Assembly (NCBI GenBank): GCA_900469445.1
Contig: UBXM01000004.1
Span: 124,001 to 188,000 of the forward strand
Origin: Hyphomicrobiales bacterium
GTDB lineage: Bacteria > Pseudomonadota > Alphaproteobacteria > Rhizobiales > Rhizobiaceae
Length of the DNA: 64,000 nucleotides
Direction of reading: 5' to 3'
Every line of letters begins with the position of its first letter. Position 1 is the stretch's first letter. The translations under genes were made by a program, and so were the position numbers. This document shows, in pieces, positions 27,468 to 38,463 of this stretch. The notes beneath the pieces were generated by a model that worked only from the letters and a program-made list of their open reading frames with translations, made no database searches and was not told the DNA's origin.

Positions 27468-27471
27468 CTGA

Positions 27472-28516
<1,045 letters not shown>

Positions 28517-28557
28517 GATCTGGTTATGCTGGTTGAACAGGGTCGGCGCAAGGCCGT

Positions 28558-29388
28558 TCACGCCGCAGGGAAATACCGGATGTAAGCGAATTCATCACCA
28601 TCCGGTGACCAGTTGGGAGAATTCATCGTGCCCTGCCCGCCGAAGAGCTCGAACAGGGTTTCGACATTGCCGCCATCCGGATCCATCAACCGCACGCGAA
28701 CATGCTGATCGCGCGGATGATCGAAAACGTCGGCGTCATAGGATACGAAGACCACCTTGTCACCCTTCGGTGACGGGTGCGGGAACCAGTCGCCATAGTC
28801 GCTCGTGGTGATACGCTCTGCCTCACCGCCTTGCGAAGGGACACGCCAGATCTGCATCAGCCCCGTGCGGCTGGAATTGAAATAGATCCACGTGCCATCC
28901 GGCGAATAATCCGGCCCGTCATTGCGACCCTCTCCGAAGGTCAGGCGCGTTTCGTTTTCGCCGTCGATGCCGATCGTGTAAATGTCGAAGACCTGATCGC
29001 GGATACCGCAATAGGTGAAGGTCGCTCCGTCCGGCGACCAGCCATGCCAATAGGATGGCAGATTTTCGGTGACCAGCTTCGGGCTGCCTCCCGCAGCCGG
29101 CAGAACGTAAATCGCCGATTTGCCGAATTCGACCTTGTCGGAGACCGCAATCAGCGTGCCGTCCGGCGAGATGCCGTGGTCATTGTTGCAGCGCGTCGCA
29201 AAACCGGTATCGATCTGCTCCGGGCCGGAATCACCGGCCGGAGACAGGCGATAGATGAGGCCGTCAGCGTTGAGCATCAGATAGTCACCATTGGGAGACC
29301 AGTTCGGCGCCTCGAACAAATCTTCCGTCTGCCAGACGATCCGGCTTTTCCGGGTGCGGATATTGTAGATTTCGACGGAGCTGCGCAT
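28558..29388 (-). CDS. TolB-like beta-propeller (PD40 repeat) protein
   Basis: 276 residues made almost wholly of PD40/WD40-like beta-propeller repeats, each marked by a SPDG or SPNG turn: NWSPNGDYL, HGISPDGTL, GWSPDGATF, DYSPDGTWI, HPSPKGDKV and NWSPDGDEF. There is no signal peptide, so unlike TolB itself it is probably cytoplasmic. Such small propellers are often annotated as TolB-like or as periplasmic component of Tol, but partner and role are unknown. It lies upstream of the bluB riboswitch on the same strand and ends 41 bases before it. Confidence 0.78.
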   Translation of the reverse strand: MRSSVEIYNIRTRKSRIVWQTEDLFEAPNWSPNGDYLMLNADGLIYRLSPAGDSGPEQIDTGFATRCNNDHGISPDGTLIAVSDKVEFGKSAIYVLPAAGGSPKLVTENLPSYWHGWSPDGATFTYCGIRDQVFDIYTIGIDGENETRLTFGEGRNDGPDYSPDGTWIYFNSSRTGLMQIWRVPSQGGEAERITTSDYGDWFPHPSPKGDKVVFVSYDADVFDHPRDQHVRVRLMDPDGGNVETLFELFGGQGTMNSPNWSPDGDEFAYIRYFPAA

Positions 29389-29414
29389 GTTGCGGCCTCT
29401 CGATGCTTTAAACG

Positions 29415-29750
29415 TTACCGTCGTGCAGTCAGCGCCATATGCAGCTTCTGAAAGACGCTATAGGCAAGGAGGAGCGACCGCTGCTCGCGGAAGACGCCGC
29501 CCAAGCTCCAGAAAAGATTGGTGACGACAATCAGGAAAGCAATCGCCATCGCCTGAAAGCTCTGAACCGCAAGCGCATAGATCCCGATGAGAATTCCGGG
29601 GAGGAAGAAGGCGCTGTAACTCACTAATCGCATGAGCGCAGAACCGGGCTCCGGCTGCGCCGCCTGCATGGTGACAAAGCTGCGCTCCTCGTCGGTAAAT
29701 CCGGCCTCCAGCCCCACCGGAGCGCCATTGGCGACGTACTCCTCCGCCAC
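29415..29750 (-). CDS. small two-helix membrane protein of unknown function
   Basis: 111 residues; polar N-terminus (1-38) then two membrane segments (about 42-63 and 68-90) and a basic C-terminal end. It starts at a GTG two bases after the nadE stop, with no clear Shine-Dalgarno, so it is probably translated by coupling with nadE. I recognise no family. Confidence 0.6.
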   Translation of the reverse strand: MAEEYVANGAPVGLEAGFTDEERSFVTMQAAQPEPGSALMRLVSYSAFFLPGILIGIYALAVQSFQAMAIAFLIVVTNLFWSLGGVFREQRSLLLAYSVFQKLHMALTARR

Positions 29751-29752
29751 GG

Positions 29753-31426
29753 CTATCGATCCCTAAACCGGTTGGTGATCGGATAACGGCGGTCGCGGCC
29801 GAAATTCTTCTTGGTGATCTTCACACCCGGGGCCGACTGCCGCCGCTTGTATTCGGCGAGATAGAGAAGATGTTCGATCCGATGGACGGTCGCCACGTCG
29901 TGACCACGGGCAACGATATCCTCCGTCCCCATCTCCATCTCGACGAGGCATTCCAAGATATCGTCGAGCACCGGATAGGGCGGCAGCGAATCCTGGTCGG
30001 TCTGGTCCGGCCTGAGTTCGGCCGAAGGCGCCTTGGAAATGATGTTTTTCGGGATGACCTCGCCGGAGGGTCCGAGTGCGCCTGCCGGCACATTGTCATT
30101 GCGCCATTCGGCAAGCGCATAGACCTGCATCTTGTAGAGGTCCTTGATCGGATTGAATCCGCCGTTCATGTCGCCGTAAAGCGTCGCATAACCAACCGAC
30201 ATTTCCGACTTGTTGCCGGTCGTCACCACCATCGATCCGAACTTGTTGGAAATCGCCATCAGGATCGTGCCGCGCGTCCGGCTCTGCAGATTTTCCTCGG
30301 TAATGCCCTCGTCGGTTCCCTCGAACATGTCGGAAAGCGATGCGAGAAAACCTTCGACGGGTTCGGAAATCGGCACGATATCGTAGCGGCAGCCGAGCGC
30401 CCTGGCGCAATCGGCGGCGTCCTTGAACGAATCTTCCGACGTGTAACGATAGGGCAGCATGATGGTGCGTACCCTCTCCTCACCCAGCGCATCCACCGCG
30501 ATCGCGGCGCAGACGGCCGAATCGATGCCGCCGGAGAGACCCAGCACCACAGACTTGAAGCCGTTCTTGTTGACATAATCGCGAAAGCCGAGCACGCAGG
30601 CCTGGTAATCGGCCTCTTCCTTCTCGGGAATACGCACCATCGGGCCGGGCTGGCAGCGCCAGCCGTTTTCTTCCCGTCTCCAGTCGGTGACGGCAATAGC
30701 GGGTTCGAACTGGCTGAGCTGGAAGGCAAGCGATTTGTCAGCGTTGAAGGCGAAGCTTGCGCCGTCGAAGACAAGTTCGTCCTGACCGCCGAGCTGGTTT
30801 GCGAAGACAAGCGGCAGACCGCTTTCGATCACCTGCCTGAGCGCCACCTGATGGCGGATATCGAGCTTGCCGCGATAATAGGGCGAACCGTTCGGCACGA
30901 GGAGGATTTCCGCTCCACTCTCGGCCAGCGTTTCGCAGACGCCCATATCGTTCCAGATTTCCTCGCAGATCGGCACACCGATGCGAATGCCCCTGAAATT
31001 GTAGGGGCCGGAAATCGAGCCTTCGGTGAAGACGCGCTTTTCGTCGAATTCGCCATAGTTCGGCAGGTCGATCTTGTCGCGGATCGCGATGATCTTGCCG
31101 GCGTCGAGCAAAGCTACGGAATTATGTCGGCCGGCCTCGCCCTGACGCGGGAAACCGATCAGGACGCCCGGACCGCCATCTGCGGTGTCTGATGCCAAAG
31201 CCTCGACCGCCTTGAGGCAAGCTTTCAGGAATGACGGCTTGAGCACGAGATCTTCCGGCGGATAACCGGAAATGAAAAGCTCGGTCAGCATCAACAGATC
31301 CGCCCCCTCACGGGCGGCGTCCCGGCGCGCCTCGCGAGCTAGAGCAAGATTGCCGGCGACATCGCCGACCGTTGGATTGAGCTGGGCAACCGCGATGCGC
31401 AAGGTCTTGGGATCATTCTGGGTCAT
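29753..31426 (-). CDS. nadE: glutamine-dependent NAD(+) synthetase
   Basis: 557 residues. The N-terminal nitrilase-type glutaminase domain (1-270) has its catalytic triad: Glu in LTELFISGYPPEDL, Lys in RDKIDLPNYGEFDEKR, Cys in VPICEEIWND. The C-terminal synthetase domain (about 285-557) has the PP-loop VLGLSGGIDSAVCA. It amidates nicotinic acid adenine dinucleotide to NAD using ammonia from glutamine. Length is normal for the two-domain form. It begins at ATG 31426 and is followed without a gap by a small membrane protein gene. Confidence 0.96.
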   Translation of the reverse strand: MTQNDPKTLRIAVAQLNPTVGDVAGNLALAREARRDAAREGADLLMLTELFISGYPPEDLVLKPSFLKACLKAVEALASDTADGGPGVLIGFPRQGEAGRHNSVALLDAGKIIAIRDKIDLPNYGEFDEKRVFTEGSISGPYNFRGIRIGVPICEEIWNDMGVCETLAESGAEILLVPNGSPYYRGKLDIRHQVALRQVIESGLPLVFANQLGGQDELVFDGASFAFNADKSLAFQLSQFEPAIAVTDWRREENGWRCQPGPMVRIPEKEEADYQACVLGFRDYVNKNGFKSVVLGLSGGIDSAVCAAIAVDALGEERVRTIMLPYRYTSEDSFKDAADCARALGCRYDIVPISEPVEGFLASLSDMFEGTDEGITEENLQSRTRGTILMAISNKFGSMVVTTGNKSEMSVGYATLYGDMNGGFNPIKDLYKMQVYALAEWRNDNVPAGALGPSGEVIPKNIISKAPSAELRPDQTDQDSLPPYPVLDDILECLVEMEMGTEDIVARGHDVATVHRIEHLLYLAEYKRRQSAPGVKITKKNFGRDRRYPITNRFRDR

Positions 31427-31613
31427 GATCGAGATTTAATGCCAGGATGCAATTGCCGCAACGGTTTTGGCTCGTGAATTTTCAACGACAGTTGCCGCTG
31501 TTCGATACCTCGCCGATACGGCGAAATCCACTTCTCTATATTCGTCAATTCTATTTTAGCGATGCCTTAATTGATGATGCGGATAATGGGCAAAAAAAGC
31601 CTGGAGGAGACGG

Positions 31614-32033
31614 ATGCGTATCCGGCGATTCATCACCAACAATTCGGGTGCGGCGGCGGTCGAATTCGCCATCGTCTCACCCCTCTTCTTTCTCGCTCTG
31701 CTCAGCATGATCGCCTACGGCATCTATCTGTCTGCCGCGCATTCCGTGCAGCAACTGGCAGCGGACGCTGCGCGCACAGCGGTGGCCGGCATGAGCGATA
31801 CCGAGCGCAAGAGCCTCGTCGCCGATTTCGTTTCGCGCTCGACGATGGACAGCGCGCTCCTCGACAAGTCCAAACTGACGATGACGGCCCAGGCCGATCC
31901 GAACAATCCCAACCAGTTCACCGTGGCGCTCACTTACGACGCAAGCGGGCTGCCGATCTTCAACCTTTTCACCTATGCCATGCCGAGCAGCCAGATCAAG
32001 CGGTTTGCCACGGTGCGCGTCGGAGGCATCTGA
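31614..32033 (+). CDS. TadE-family pilus assembly pseudopilin-like protein
   Basis: 139 residues. A short basic N-terminus (MRIRRFITNNSG) leads into the TadE signature AAAVEFAIVSPLFFLALLSMIAYGIYL, a single membrane helix with a conserved Glu, like a prepilin. The rest is extracytoplasmic. TadE/TadF proteins are minor pseudopilins of the tight-adherence (Flp/Tad) secretion system. The GGAGG at 31604 lies five bases before the ATG at 31614. It overlaps the next gene by one base (TGATG). The rest of the tad locus (flp, cpaA-F, tadB/C) is not in the window. Confidence 0.82.
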   Translation: MRIRRFITNNSGAAAVEFAIVSPLFFLALLSMIAYGIYLSAAHSVQQLAADAARTAVAGMSDTERKSLVADFVSRSTMDSALLDKSKLTMTAQADPNNPNQFTVALTYDASGLPIFNLFTYAMPSSQIKRFATVRVGGI

Positions 32034-33760
32034 TGCAAGAAATGAAACGGTGGCTCCGCGATCGTCGCGGCAATGTCGCCATCACGGCGGCACTTTCCCT
32101 ACCGATCATGATCAGTGCGCTGGCGCTCGGCGTCGACTACGGATACCTGACGCTGCAGCAGCGCGAATTGCAGACCACGGCGGATCTGGCGGCGATCTCT
32201 GCGGCTGCAAACCCGAGCAGTCCCGAGACCGGTGTCGCGGACTATATGAACCTCAACAACAAGAATATCGCCGTCTTGAAAAACGGTCAGCTTCTGAGCA
32301 AGGACGCACCGGTTGCCTTCAGCCTCGATACGGTATTCGATAAGTTCGAGGCTTATGCGGAAGTGATCCGCGGGCACTACCAGGCAGACTCTTCGGTTGC
32401 CGTTGGCACCCGTTTCCAGTCGGGCGTCGCGCCCTATGACGCCGTCAAGGTGAATGTCTACCAGAAGGGCGGCCTGTTTTTTGCTGGTTCATTGACAAAG
32501 GCGCCGATGCTGAGCGCCAGCGGCACGGCCGCGATCGACAAGATGGCGTCGTTTTCCGTCGGCTCTCGGCTCGCCAGCCTCAATGGCGGCGTGGTCAATG
32601 CGCTGCTCGGAAACCTGCTCGGCACCACCGTGTCGCTGTCGGTGATGGACTATCAGTCGCTGGTCAACGCCAATGTCGACTTGCTGAAAGTTTTCGACCA
32701 GCTGGCGATCAAGCTGAATCTGACGGCCGGCACCTATACCGACCTGCTGAATACCGACATCAACTACGGCACGCTGCTGAACGCGATCGGCCAGACCACC
32801 GGCGTTACGCCGGCAGTATCCGCCATCATCAAGTCGCTTGAAAAGACGCTCGGCAATACCAAGCTCACGGTCAAGCTGAAGGATATCATGGATATCGGTC
32901 CACTCGGGCCGCGGCTGATCGGCAAGAGCGACGGACTGATGGTCCAGACGGACATATTCAACCTGATCAGCGCCTCGGCGAATGCCGCCAATGGCGGCAC
33001 CAACCAGATCGACGTCGATCTCGGCGCGACCATACCCGGTCTCGGCGGACTGACGCTGTCGGTCGCCATCGGCGAACCGCCGGTCGGATCGAAGGCGATG
33101 GGGATCGGCCGGACCGGCGCGATCGTGCGGACGGCGCAGACCCGCGTCGCACTGACGGCGACCGTCGACGGCATAACCGGCCTGCTCGGCATCAGGGTCA
33201 AGGTGCCGCTCTATCTCGAGGTTGCGCATGCAGAAGGCCGTATGGCGTCGATCAGCTGCCCCACAGGCTCGACCGGAGCGACGGTGAATGTGGAGGCCGT
33301 GCCGGGTGTTCTGGAATTGTCGCTCGGTGATGTCGACAAGGCGGCATTCGCCAATTTCGGCAAGGATCCGCGCGTAACCAAGACCAAGATGGTGGCCACC
33401 CCTGCACTGAACCTGACGGCACTTGCCTATGCCAACGCCACCAATGTCAACACGACGCAGCTTTCCTTCTCGCCCTCGGACATATCGAGCCAGAAGGTGA
33501 AACAGGCCTCGACGAGAAACACCGTCTCGACGCTGGTGGATTCGCTGCTGAAGAACCTTCAGCTGGAAGTCGAACTTCTCGGGCTTCGGGTCGAGGTACC
33601 GTCCGCGCTGCTCGGCGGACTTGCCGACACGCTGAGGCTGCTGACCACGCCGCTCGACCAGGTGCTCTACAGCGTGTTGTCGACGATCGGCGTCAAGATT
33701 GGAGAGGTCGACGTGCGGGTCGGCGGCGCGTCTTGCCGCAATCCCGTTCTCGTCCAGTAG
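32033..33760 (+). CDS. TadG-like pilus assembly protein
   Basis: 575 residues. The N-terminus WLRDRRGNVAITAALSLPIMISALALGVDYGYLTLQQRELQTTADLAAISAA is the TadE/TadG-like signature (one membrane helix, then the AADAAALA-like stretch). About 500 extracytoplasmic residues of beta-rich, Gly/Thr/Leu/Val sequence follow, with one cysteine pair at GASCRNP and SISCPTG. No VWA domain is visible, in contrast to the second TadG-like gene at 35596. Translated by coupling from the TadE gene. A RIME-like repeat and a bidirectional terminator follow. Confidence 0.78.
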   Translation: MQEMKRWLRDRRGNVAITAALSLPIMISALALGVDYGYLTLQQRELQTTADLAAISAAANPSSPETGVADYMNLNNKNIAVLKNGQLLSKDAPVAFSLDTVFDKFEAYAEVIRGHYQADSSVAVGTRFQSGVAPYDAVKVNVYQKGGLFFAGSLTKAPMLSASGTAAIDKMASFSVGSRLASLNGGVVNALLGNLLGTTVSLSVMDYQSLVNANVDLLKVFDQLAIKLNLTAGTYTDLLNTDINYGTLLNAIGQTTGVTPAVSAIIKSLEKTLGNTKLTVKLKDIMDIGPLGPRLIGKSDGLMVQTDIFNLISASANAANGGTNQIDVDLGATIPGLGGLTLSVAIGEPPVGSKAMGIGRTGAIVRTAQTRVALTATVDGITGLLGIRVKVPLYLEVAHAEGRMASISCPTGSTGATVNVEAVPGVLELSLGDVDKAAFANFGKDPRVTKTKMVATPALNLTALAYANATNVNTTQLSFSPSDISSQKVKQASTRNTVSTLVDSLLKNLQLEVELLGLRVEVPSALLGGLADTLRLLTTPLDQVLYSVLSTIGVKIGEVDVRVGGASCRNPVLVQ

Positions 33761-33772
33761 GTTCGCGTATTT

Positions 33773-33866
33773 GCGTTTCCGGGAAACGCGAAATCGCTCT
33801 GCCTCTTTTTGTTCTGACGCAATTCCGGACGCAAAACCGCTTCCAACTTTTGCTGGAATTGCTCTT
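33773..33866. repeat. RIME-like double-palindrome repeat, copy 2
   Basis: Hairpin GCGTTTCC / GGAAACGC (33774-33789) and palindrome GCAATTCC...GGAATTGC (33819-33863). Shares an 80-bp core with copy 1 at 28346-28427. It sits just after the TadG-like stop, before the terminator. Confidence 0.8.
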
Positions 33867-33908
33867 GGTACTCGCCCGGCAATTCGTTCAGCACCCGGGC
33901 GAGAAAAG

Positions 33909-33938
33909 AACAGGGCCGGCGATTGCCGGCCCTGTTTG
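33909..33938. terminator. bidirectional terminator, tadG-like / aroG
   Basis: 12-bp stem AACAGGGCCGGC / GCCGGCCCTGTT with a GATT loop, followed by T-rich sequence on both strands; the two genes converge here. Confidence 0.9.
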
Positions 33939-33966
33939 ATTCCAGACATGTGTAGCCTGATATGGC

Positions 33967-35340
33967 TTAGCCGTTGACGACCATCCGCTTTTCATCGCGG
34001 CCGGACTTCATCCGCTCGGCCAGAAGGAAGGCCAGTTCCAATGCCTGATCCGCGTTGAGGCGTGGATCGCAATGGGTGTGGTAGCGATCCTGCAGATCGG
34101 CACCCGTCACGGCACGGGCACCACCGGTGCATTCGGTGACGTCCTTGCCGGTCATCTCGACATGGATGCCGCCCGGATGCGTGCCTTCGGCGCGGTGGAT
34201 CTGGAAGAAGCTTTCCACCTCCGACAGGATCCGGTCGAACGGGCGGGTCTTGTAGTTGTTGAGGGTGATCGTGTTGCCATGCATCGGATCACAGGACCAG
34301 ACGACCTTCTTGCCCTCGCGCTCGACGGCGCGGATCAGCTTGGGCAGATGGTCGGCGACCTTGTCGTGACCGAAACGGCAGATCAGCGTCAGGCGGCCTG
34401 CCTCGTTGGTCGGGTTCAGCGCATCGATCAGCTCGATCAGATTGTCGGGCTGCAGCGACGGGCCGCATTTCAGACCGATCGGGTTCTTGATGCCGCGGAA
34501 ATATTCCACATGCGCATGGTCGAGCTGGCGGGTACGGTCGCCGATCCACAGCATGTGGCCGGAGGTCGCATACCAGTCGCCGGAGGTCGAATCGACGCGG
34601 GTGAAGGCTTCCTCATAACCGAGAAGCAACGCTTCGTGGCTGGTGAAGAAATCCGTCTCGCGCAGGCTCGGCTGATTGTCGGCCGTGATCCCGATCGCAC
34701 GCATGAAGTCCATCGTTTCGCTGATGCGATCCGCGAGCTTCTTGTAGCGCTCACCCTGCGGTGAATCCTTGACGAAACCGAGCATCCACTTGTGGACGTT
34801 TTCCAGATTGGCGTAACCGCCCATGGCGAACGCGCGCAGAAGGTTCAGCGTTGCGGCCGACTGACGGTAGGCATCCAGCTGGCGTTCCGGCGCCGGAATG
34901 CGGCTTTCCGGGGTGAAGTCGATGCCGTTGATGATGTCACCGCGGTAGGACGGCAGCTCGATATCGCCCTGCTTCTCGAAATTCGAGGAACGCGGCTTGG
35001 CGAACTGGCCGGCGATACGACCGACCTTCACGACCGGCAGCTGGGCGCCATAGGTCAGGACAACGGCCATCTGCAGGAACGAACGGAAGAAGTCGCGGAT
35101 ATTGTCCGCGCCGTGCTCGTAGAAGCTCTCGGCACAATCGCCACCCTGCAGCAGGAAGGCATCGCCTTCCGCAACCTGGGCAAGCTGCGCCTTGAGGCGA
35201 CGGGCCTCACCGGCAAATACCAGCGGGGGAAACTTCGCCAGCTGGGCTTCTGTCGCCGCCAGAGCGGCCGCATCGGGATATGCCGGAACCTGCTGGATCG
35301 GCTTGTTGCGCCAGCTGTTCGGGGTCCAATTCTGTGCCAT
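33967..35340 (-). CDS. aroG: class II 3-deoxy-7-phosphoheptulonate synthase
   Basis: DAHP synthase condenses phosphoenolpyruvate and erythrose 4-phosphate, the first shikimate-pathway step. At 457 residues it is the plant/Mycobacterium-like class II type. Motifs include [28 protein letters not shown] and the [15 protein letters not shown] stretch with metal and substrate ligands. The ATG at 35340 follows AGGTGAG; the longer frame to 35379 has none. No other aro gene is adjacent, and no separate regulatory domain is fused. It lies between two TadG-like genes. Confidence 0.95.
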   Translation of the reverse strand: MAQNWTPNSWRNKPIQQVPAYPDAAALAATEAQLAKFPPLVFAGEARRLKAQLAQVAEGDAFLLQGGDCAESFYEHGADNIRDFFRSFLQMAVVLTYGAQLPVVKVGRIAGQFAKPRSSNFEKQGDIELPSYRGDIINGIDFTPESRIPAPERQLDAYRQSAATLNLLRAFAMGGYANLENVHKWMLGFVKDSPQGERYKKLADRISETMDFMRAIGITADNQPSLRETDFFTSHEALLLGYEEAFTRVDSTSGDWYATSGHMLWIGDRTRQLDHAHVEYFRGIKNPIGLKCGPSLQPDNLIELIDALNPTNEAGRLTLICRFGHDKVADHLPKLIRAVEREGKKVVWSCDPMHGNTITLNNYKTRPFDRILSEVESFFQIHRAEGTHPGGIHVEMTGKDVTECTGGARAVTGADLQDRYHTHCDPRLNADQALELAFLLAERMKSGRDEKRMVVNG

Positions 35341-35595
35341 TTGTCTCACCTGTGGGGCCGGACCACCGGGTCCGACCATTCTTCTTCACAATAGAGGCGG
35401 CTTATAGACGCTGACACCGCCTTTGCCTAGCCGGTTTGGGTCGTCCCGGTACTGAACGCTTCGTTAACGGAATGGTCCATTGAACGACGCCCCTTAACCA
35501 AACATGACGATTGTCAAATTTGATTAAAACTTGCCACAGATCGCGTGTGGTAGCTGCCCACCTGAAAACATTTAATCGATGGCTGGGGGCAGCAT
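35341..35595. other. divergent intergenic region aroG / tadG-like
   Basis: 255 bp. TTAACC-type half-sites (35463-35468 GTTAAC, 35495-35502 CTTAACCA) lie ahead of the TadG-like gene. No other structure seen. Confidence 0.45.
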
Positions 35596-36969
35596 ATGCG
35601 ATTTCTAAGACATTTCATGTCGGACGTGTCCGGCAACTTTGGCATATTGACTGCATTGTCGCTGGTTCCGATGATCGGAGCGGCCGGAATGGCAATCGAC
35701 TACGGACGAGCGCTCAACATGCGCCACGAACTGATGGGGGCTGCCGATGCCGCGGCGCTCGGCGCCATCAGTGAGGGTTCGGATGGCTTCAAGGCCTTTC
35801 AACAAATGCGGCAGGATGGCAAAATCACCATCGGGCAGGATGAGGGCCGCAAACTCTTCCTCGGCCAGCGCAGCGTCAGTCATGCCGATGTTTTCGCCGA
35901 CATGCCGATCGAGGTCACGGTAGAAGTCGAACGTAAAAGCGGCACGATCACGTCGGACGTATCCTTCACGGCCCATATGCCGACCACTTTCATGAACATG
36001 TTCGGCCATAAGAAGGTCAGCGTTTCCGGTTCGGCCAGGGCCACATCCGGAAGTTTCGGAAAAAGCTATACCGACTTCTATATGCTGCTGGACAACTCAC
36101 CATCGATGGGCATTGCCGCCACGACGTCCGAAATAAAAAGGATGAAGGATCTGACCGGCGCCAATGGCGGACGATCCTGCGCCTTCGCCTGCCATGTGGG
36201 ACGTTACGACAGAAACGGCAAATTCAACGATTCCAATGACCGGACCTACGTGATTGCCAAAGCAGGCAACGTCATTCTCCGTATCGATGTGGTCGCGAAG
36301 GCAGCTAAGGCGCTTATCGACAAGATCAAATCCATCGCCAGCACCAATGAACAATACCGGGTTGCGACCTATTCCTTCGGAAAATATGCCCTGCAGAACG
36401 GCCACCGGATCGAGAAAATCGCATCGCTTAGCCTGGACATGAATAGCGTTGGCAACGCCACCGAGGACGTCACCCTGATGACGACCAACCACGATTGGTA
36501 CAACCACAACGCCCTTACCAGTTTCGATACGTCACTGCGGATGATCGGCCGGGAGATCAGCGGCAACGGAGGCCGCGGCACGTCTGCTGCCGATCCGGAA
36601 AAGATCGTCTATTTCGTCACCGATGGCGTGGCGAACCACAAACCGGAAGACAAGCTCTGCGACGGCAGCTGGGAAGGCGATAGCGGCCGCTGCATCGAGC
36701 CGATCGATACGAGTTTCTGCAAGGATCTGAAGGACCGAAACATCAAGATCGCGATCCTTTACACAACCTATGTCCCGCTTGACGGAGACGGCACGTGGGA
36801 TGGCAAAATCAGACACGTGTTCGCCAACAGGATCGCGAGCAAACTTGAGGAATGCGCCTCCGACGATCTGTTTTTCGAAGTAAAACCCGACGACAACATG
36901 GAGGCGGCGATGGTCAGGCTGTTTATCCAGGCAACGGGTGGGTCGGCAGGAATTCGCCTGACACACTAA
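35596..36969 (+). CDS. TadG-like protein with von Willebrand factor A domain
   Basis: 457 residues. The N-terminal TadE/G signature (DVSGNFGILTALSLVPMIGAAGMAIDYGRALNMRHELMGAADAAALGA) provides one membrane helix. A VWA domain (about 155-455) follows with the MIDAS motif DNSPS (DxSxS) in FYMLLDNSPSMG, a later T in TSFDTSLRM, and D in YFVTDGVANH. Cysteines in SCAFACH, KLCDG, GRCIE, SFCKD and EECAS suggest disulfide-stabilised insertions, so the domain is exported. VWA-TadG proteins are accessory to Tad pili; the partner operon is not here. Monocistronic with a terminator. Confidence 0.82.
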   Translation: MRFLRHFMSDVSGNFGILTALSLVPMIGAAGMAIDYGRALNMRHELMGAADAAALGAISEGSDGFKAFQQMRQDGKITIGQDEGRKLFLGQRSVSHADVFADMPIEVTVEVERKSGTITSDVSFTAHMPTTFMNMFGHKKVSVSGSARATSGSFGKSYTDFYMLLDNSPSMGIAATTSEIKRMKDLTGANGGRSCAFACHVGRYDRNGKFNDSNDRTYVIAKAGNVILRIDVVAKAAKALIDKIKSIASTNEQYRVATYSFGKYALQNGHRIEKIASLSLDMNSVGNATEDVTLMTTNHDWYNHNALTSFDTSLRMIGREISGNGGRGTSAADPEKIVYFVTDGVANHKPEDKLCDGSWEGDSGRCIEPIDTSFCKDLKDRNIKIAILYTTYVPLDGDGTWDGKIRHVFANRIASKLEECASDDLFFEVKPDDNMEAAMVRLFIQATGGSAGIRLTH

Positions 36970-36982
36970 TCAGGCGAAAAAT

Positions 36983-37008
36983 CCGGCCGACGTTTCAGCG
37001 TCGGCCGG
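36983..37008. terminator. terminator, tadG-like / gor
   Basis: 10-bp GC stem CCGGCCGACG / CGTCGGCCGG, loop TTTCAG; flanked by AAAAAT on the left, which is a T-run for the minus-strand gor, while the plus side has only AAATAT. Confidence 0.8.
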
Positions 37009-37015
37009 AAATATG

Positions 37016-38404
37016 TCAGACGCGCTCGCCGTTCTTCACCCGGTAGCTCGGATTGTACATCGTCACCAACTCTTCCGCCGCAGATGGATGCAGTGCCATC
37101 GTTCGGTCGAAATCGTCCTTGGTCGCGCTGGCTTTCAGGCAAATGCCGAGAAGCTGGGCCATCTCGCCGGCCTCGTGGCCGAGGATATGGGCGCCGACGA
37201 CCTTGCGGCTCGCCGCATCGACGATCAGCTTCATGATCATCCGCTCCGAGCGACCCGACAGCGTCGCCTTCATCGGACGGAATTCGGCGCGATAGACTTC
37301 GAGCTCTTCGTAGCGCTTGGCGGCTTCCTCTTCGGAAAGTCCGACCGTGCCGATTTCCGGCTGCGAGAAGACTGCCGTCGGGATCAGGTCGTAATCCGGC
37401 GAGGTCGGATTGTTGCGATAGACCGTCTCGATGAAGCACATGGCTTCGTGGATCGCCACCGGCGTCAGCTGTACCCGATCGGTGACGTCGCCGAGCGCAT
37501 AGATGTTTTCGACATTGGTGCGGGAATATTCGTCGACGATGATTGCGCCGCGTTCGTCGGTCTTTACACCCGCTGCCTCAAGCCCGAGACCCTTGGTATA
37601 GGGATCGCGGCCGAGCGCCAGCATGACTGTCTCGACCGAAAGCGTCTCGCCGCATTTGGTGCGTGCCGTCAACCCGCCGTCCGGCGCCTTGGCGACGTCC
37701 TCGATCACGTCGGTGAGAATGATCTTGATGCCCTTTTCCACCATCGCCTTGTGCAGCCCTTGGCGCATGTCATGGTCGAAGCGGGAGAGGATTTCCTTGC
37801 CGCGATAGATCAGGGTCGTGTCGACGCCGAGACCGTGGAAAATGTTGGCGAATTCGACCGCGATGTAACCGCCGCCGGCGATCAGGATCGACTTCGGCAG
37901 GGTTTCCAGATGGAAAGCCTCGTTGGAGGTGATGCAAAGCTCGTGGCCGGGAAGCGCCGAATGCGGGTTTGCAACGCCACCCGTGGCGATGACGATCCGC
38001 TCGGCGGTCACCGTCTCACCGGTCTTGATGAGGCGCACCGTGTGGGCATCCACCAGTTCTGCGCGGCTGTCGAAGATCTCGGCCTTGTTGTTTTCCAGGC
38101 CGCGACGGTAAAGCCCTTCGAGCCGGGCAATTTCCCTGTCCTTGGCTTCGATCAGCTTTGCCCAGTCGAACGTGCTTGCTCCGACTTCCCAACCGAAACC
38201 GGCGGCATCTTCGAAATGCTCATGAAATTGCGAGGCATAAACGAAGAGTTTCTTCGGCACGCAGCCACGGATGACGCAGGTGCCGCCAAAGCGATATTCT
38301 TCGGCAATTCCGACCTTTTTGCCGAGACTTGCGGCCACCCGCCCTGCCCTGACGCCGCCGGAGCCTCCGCCAATTACAAACAGATCGTAGTCATAGGCGG
38401 CCAT
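37016..38404 (-). CDS. gor: glutathione-disulfide reductase
   Basis: 462-residue pyridine-nucleotide disulfide oxidoreductase that reduces GSSG with NADPH. FAD motif GGGSGGVRAGRVAASLG, redox pair C43/C48 in GGTCVIRGCVPKK, NADPH motif IAGGGYIAVEFANIFHGLG, second FAD motif NIYALGDVTD, and C-terminal dimer-interface HPSAAEELV with the catalytic histidine. The CVIRGC form, instead of CVNVGC, is typical of rhizobial and cyanobacterial/plant-like Gor. AAGGAGA before the ATG at 38404 fixes the start. Convergent with the upstream TadG gene. Confidence 0.94.
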   Translation of the reverse strand: MAAYDYDLFVIGGGSGGVRAGRVAASLGKKVGIAEEYRFGGTCVIRGCVPKKLFVYASQFHEHFEDAAGFGWEVGASTFDWAKLIEAKDREIARLEGLYRRGLENNKAEIFDSRAELVDAHTVRLIKTGETVTAERIVIATGGVANPHSALPGHELCITSNEAFHLETLPKSILIAGGGYIAVEFANIFHGLGVDTTLIYRGKEILSRFDHDMRQGLHKAMVEKGIKIILTDVIEDVAKAPDGGLTARTKCGETLSVETVMLALGRDPYTKGLGLEAAGVKTDERGAIIVDEYSRTNVENIYALGDVTDRVQLTPVAIHEAMCFIETVYRNNPTSPDYDLIPTAVFSQPEIGTVGLSEEEAAKRYEELEVYRAEFRPMKATLSGRSERMIMKLIVDAASRKVVGAHILGHEAGEMAQLLGICLKASATKDDFDRTMALHPSAAEELVTMYNPSYRVKNGERV

Positions 38405-38463
38405 TCTAATCTCCTTCGGCATACGGGATGGATGCCGCATATAGGCATGTTCCGGAACAAGAA

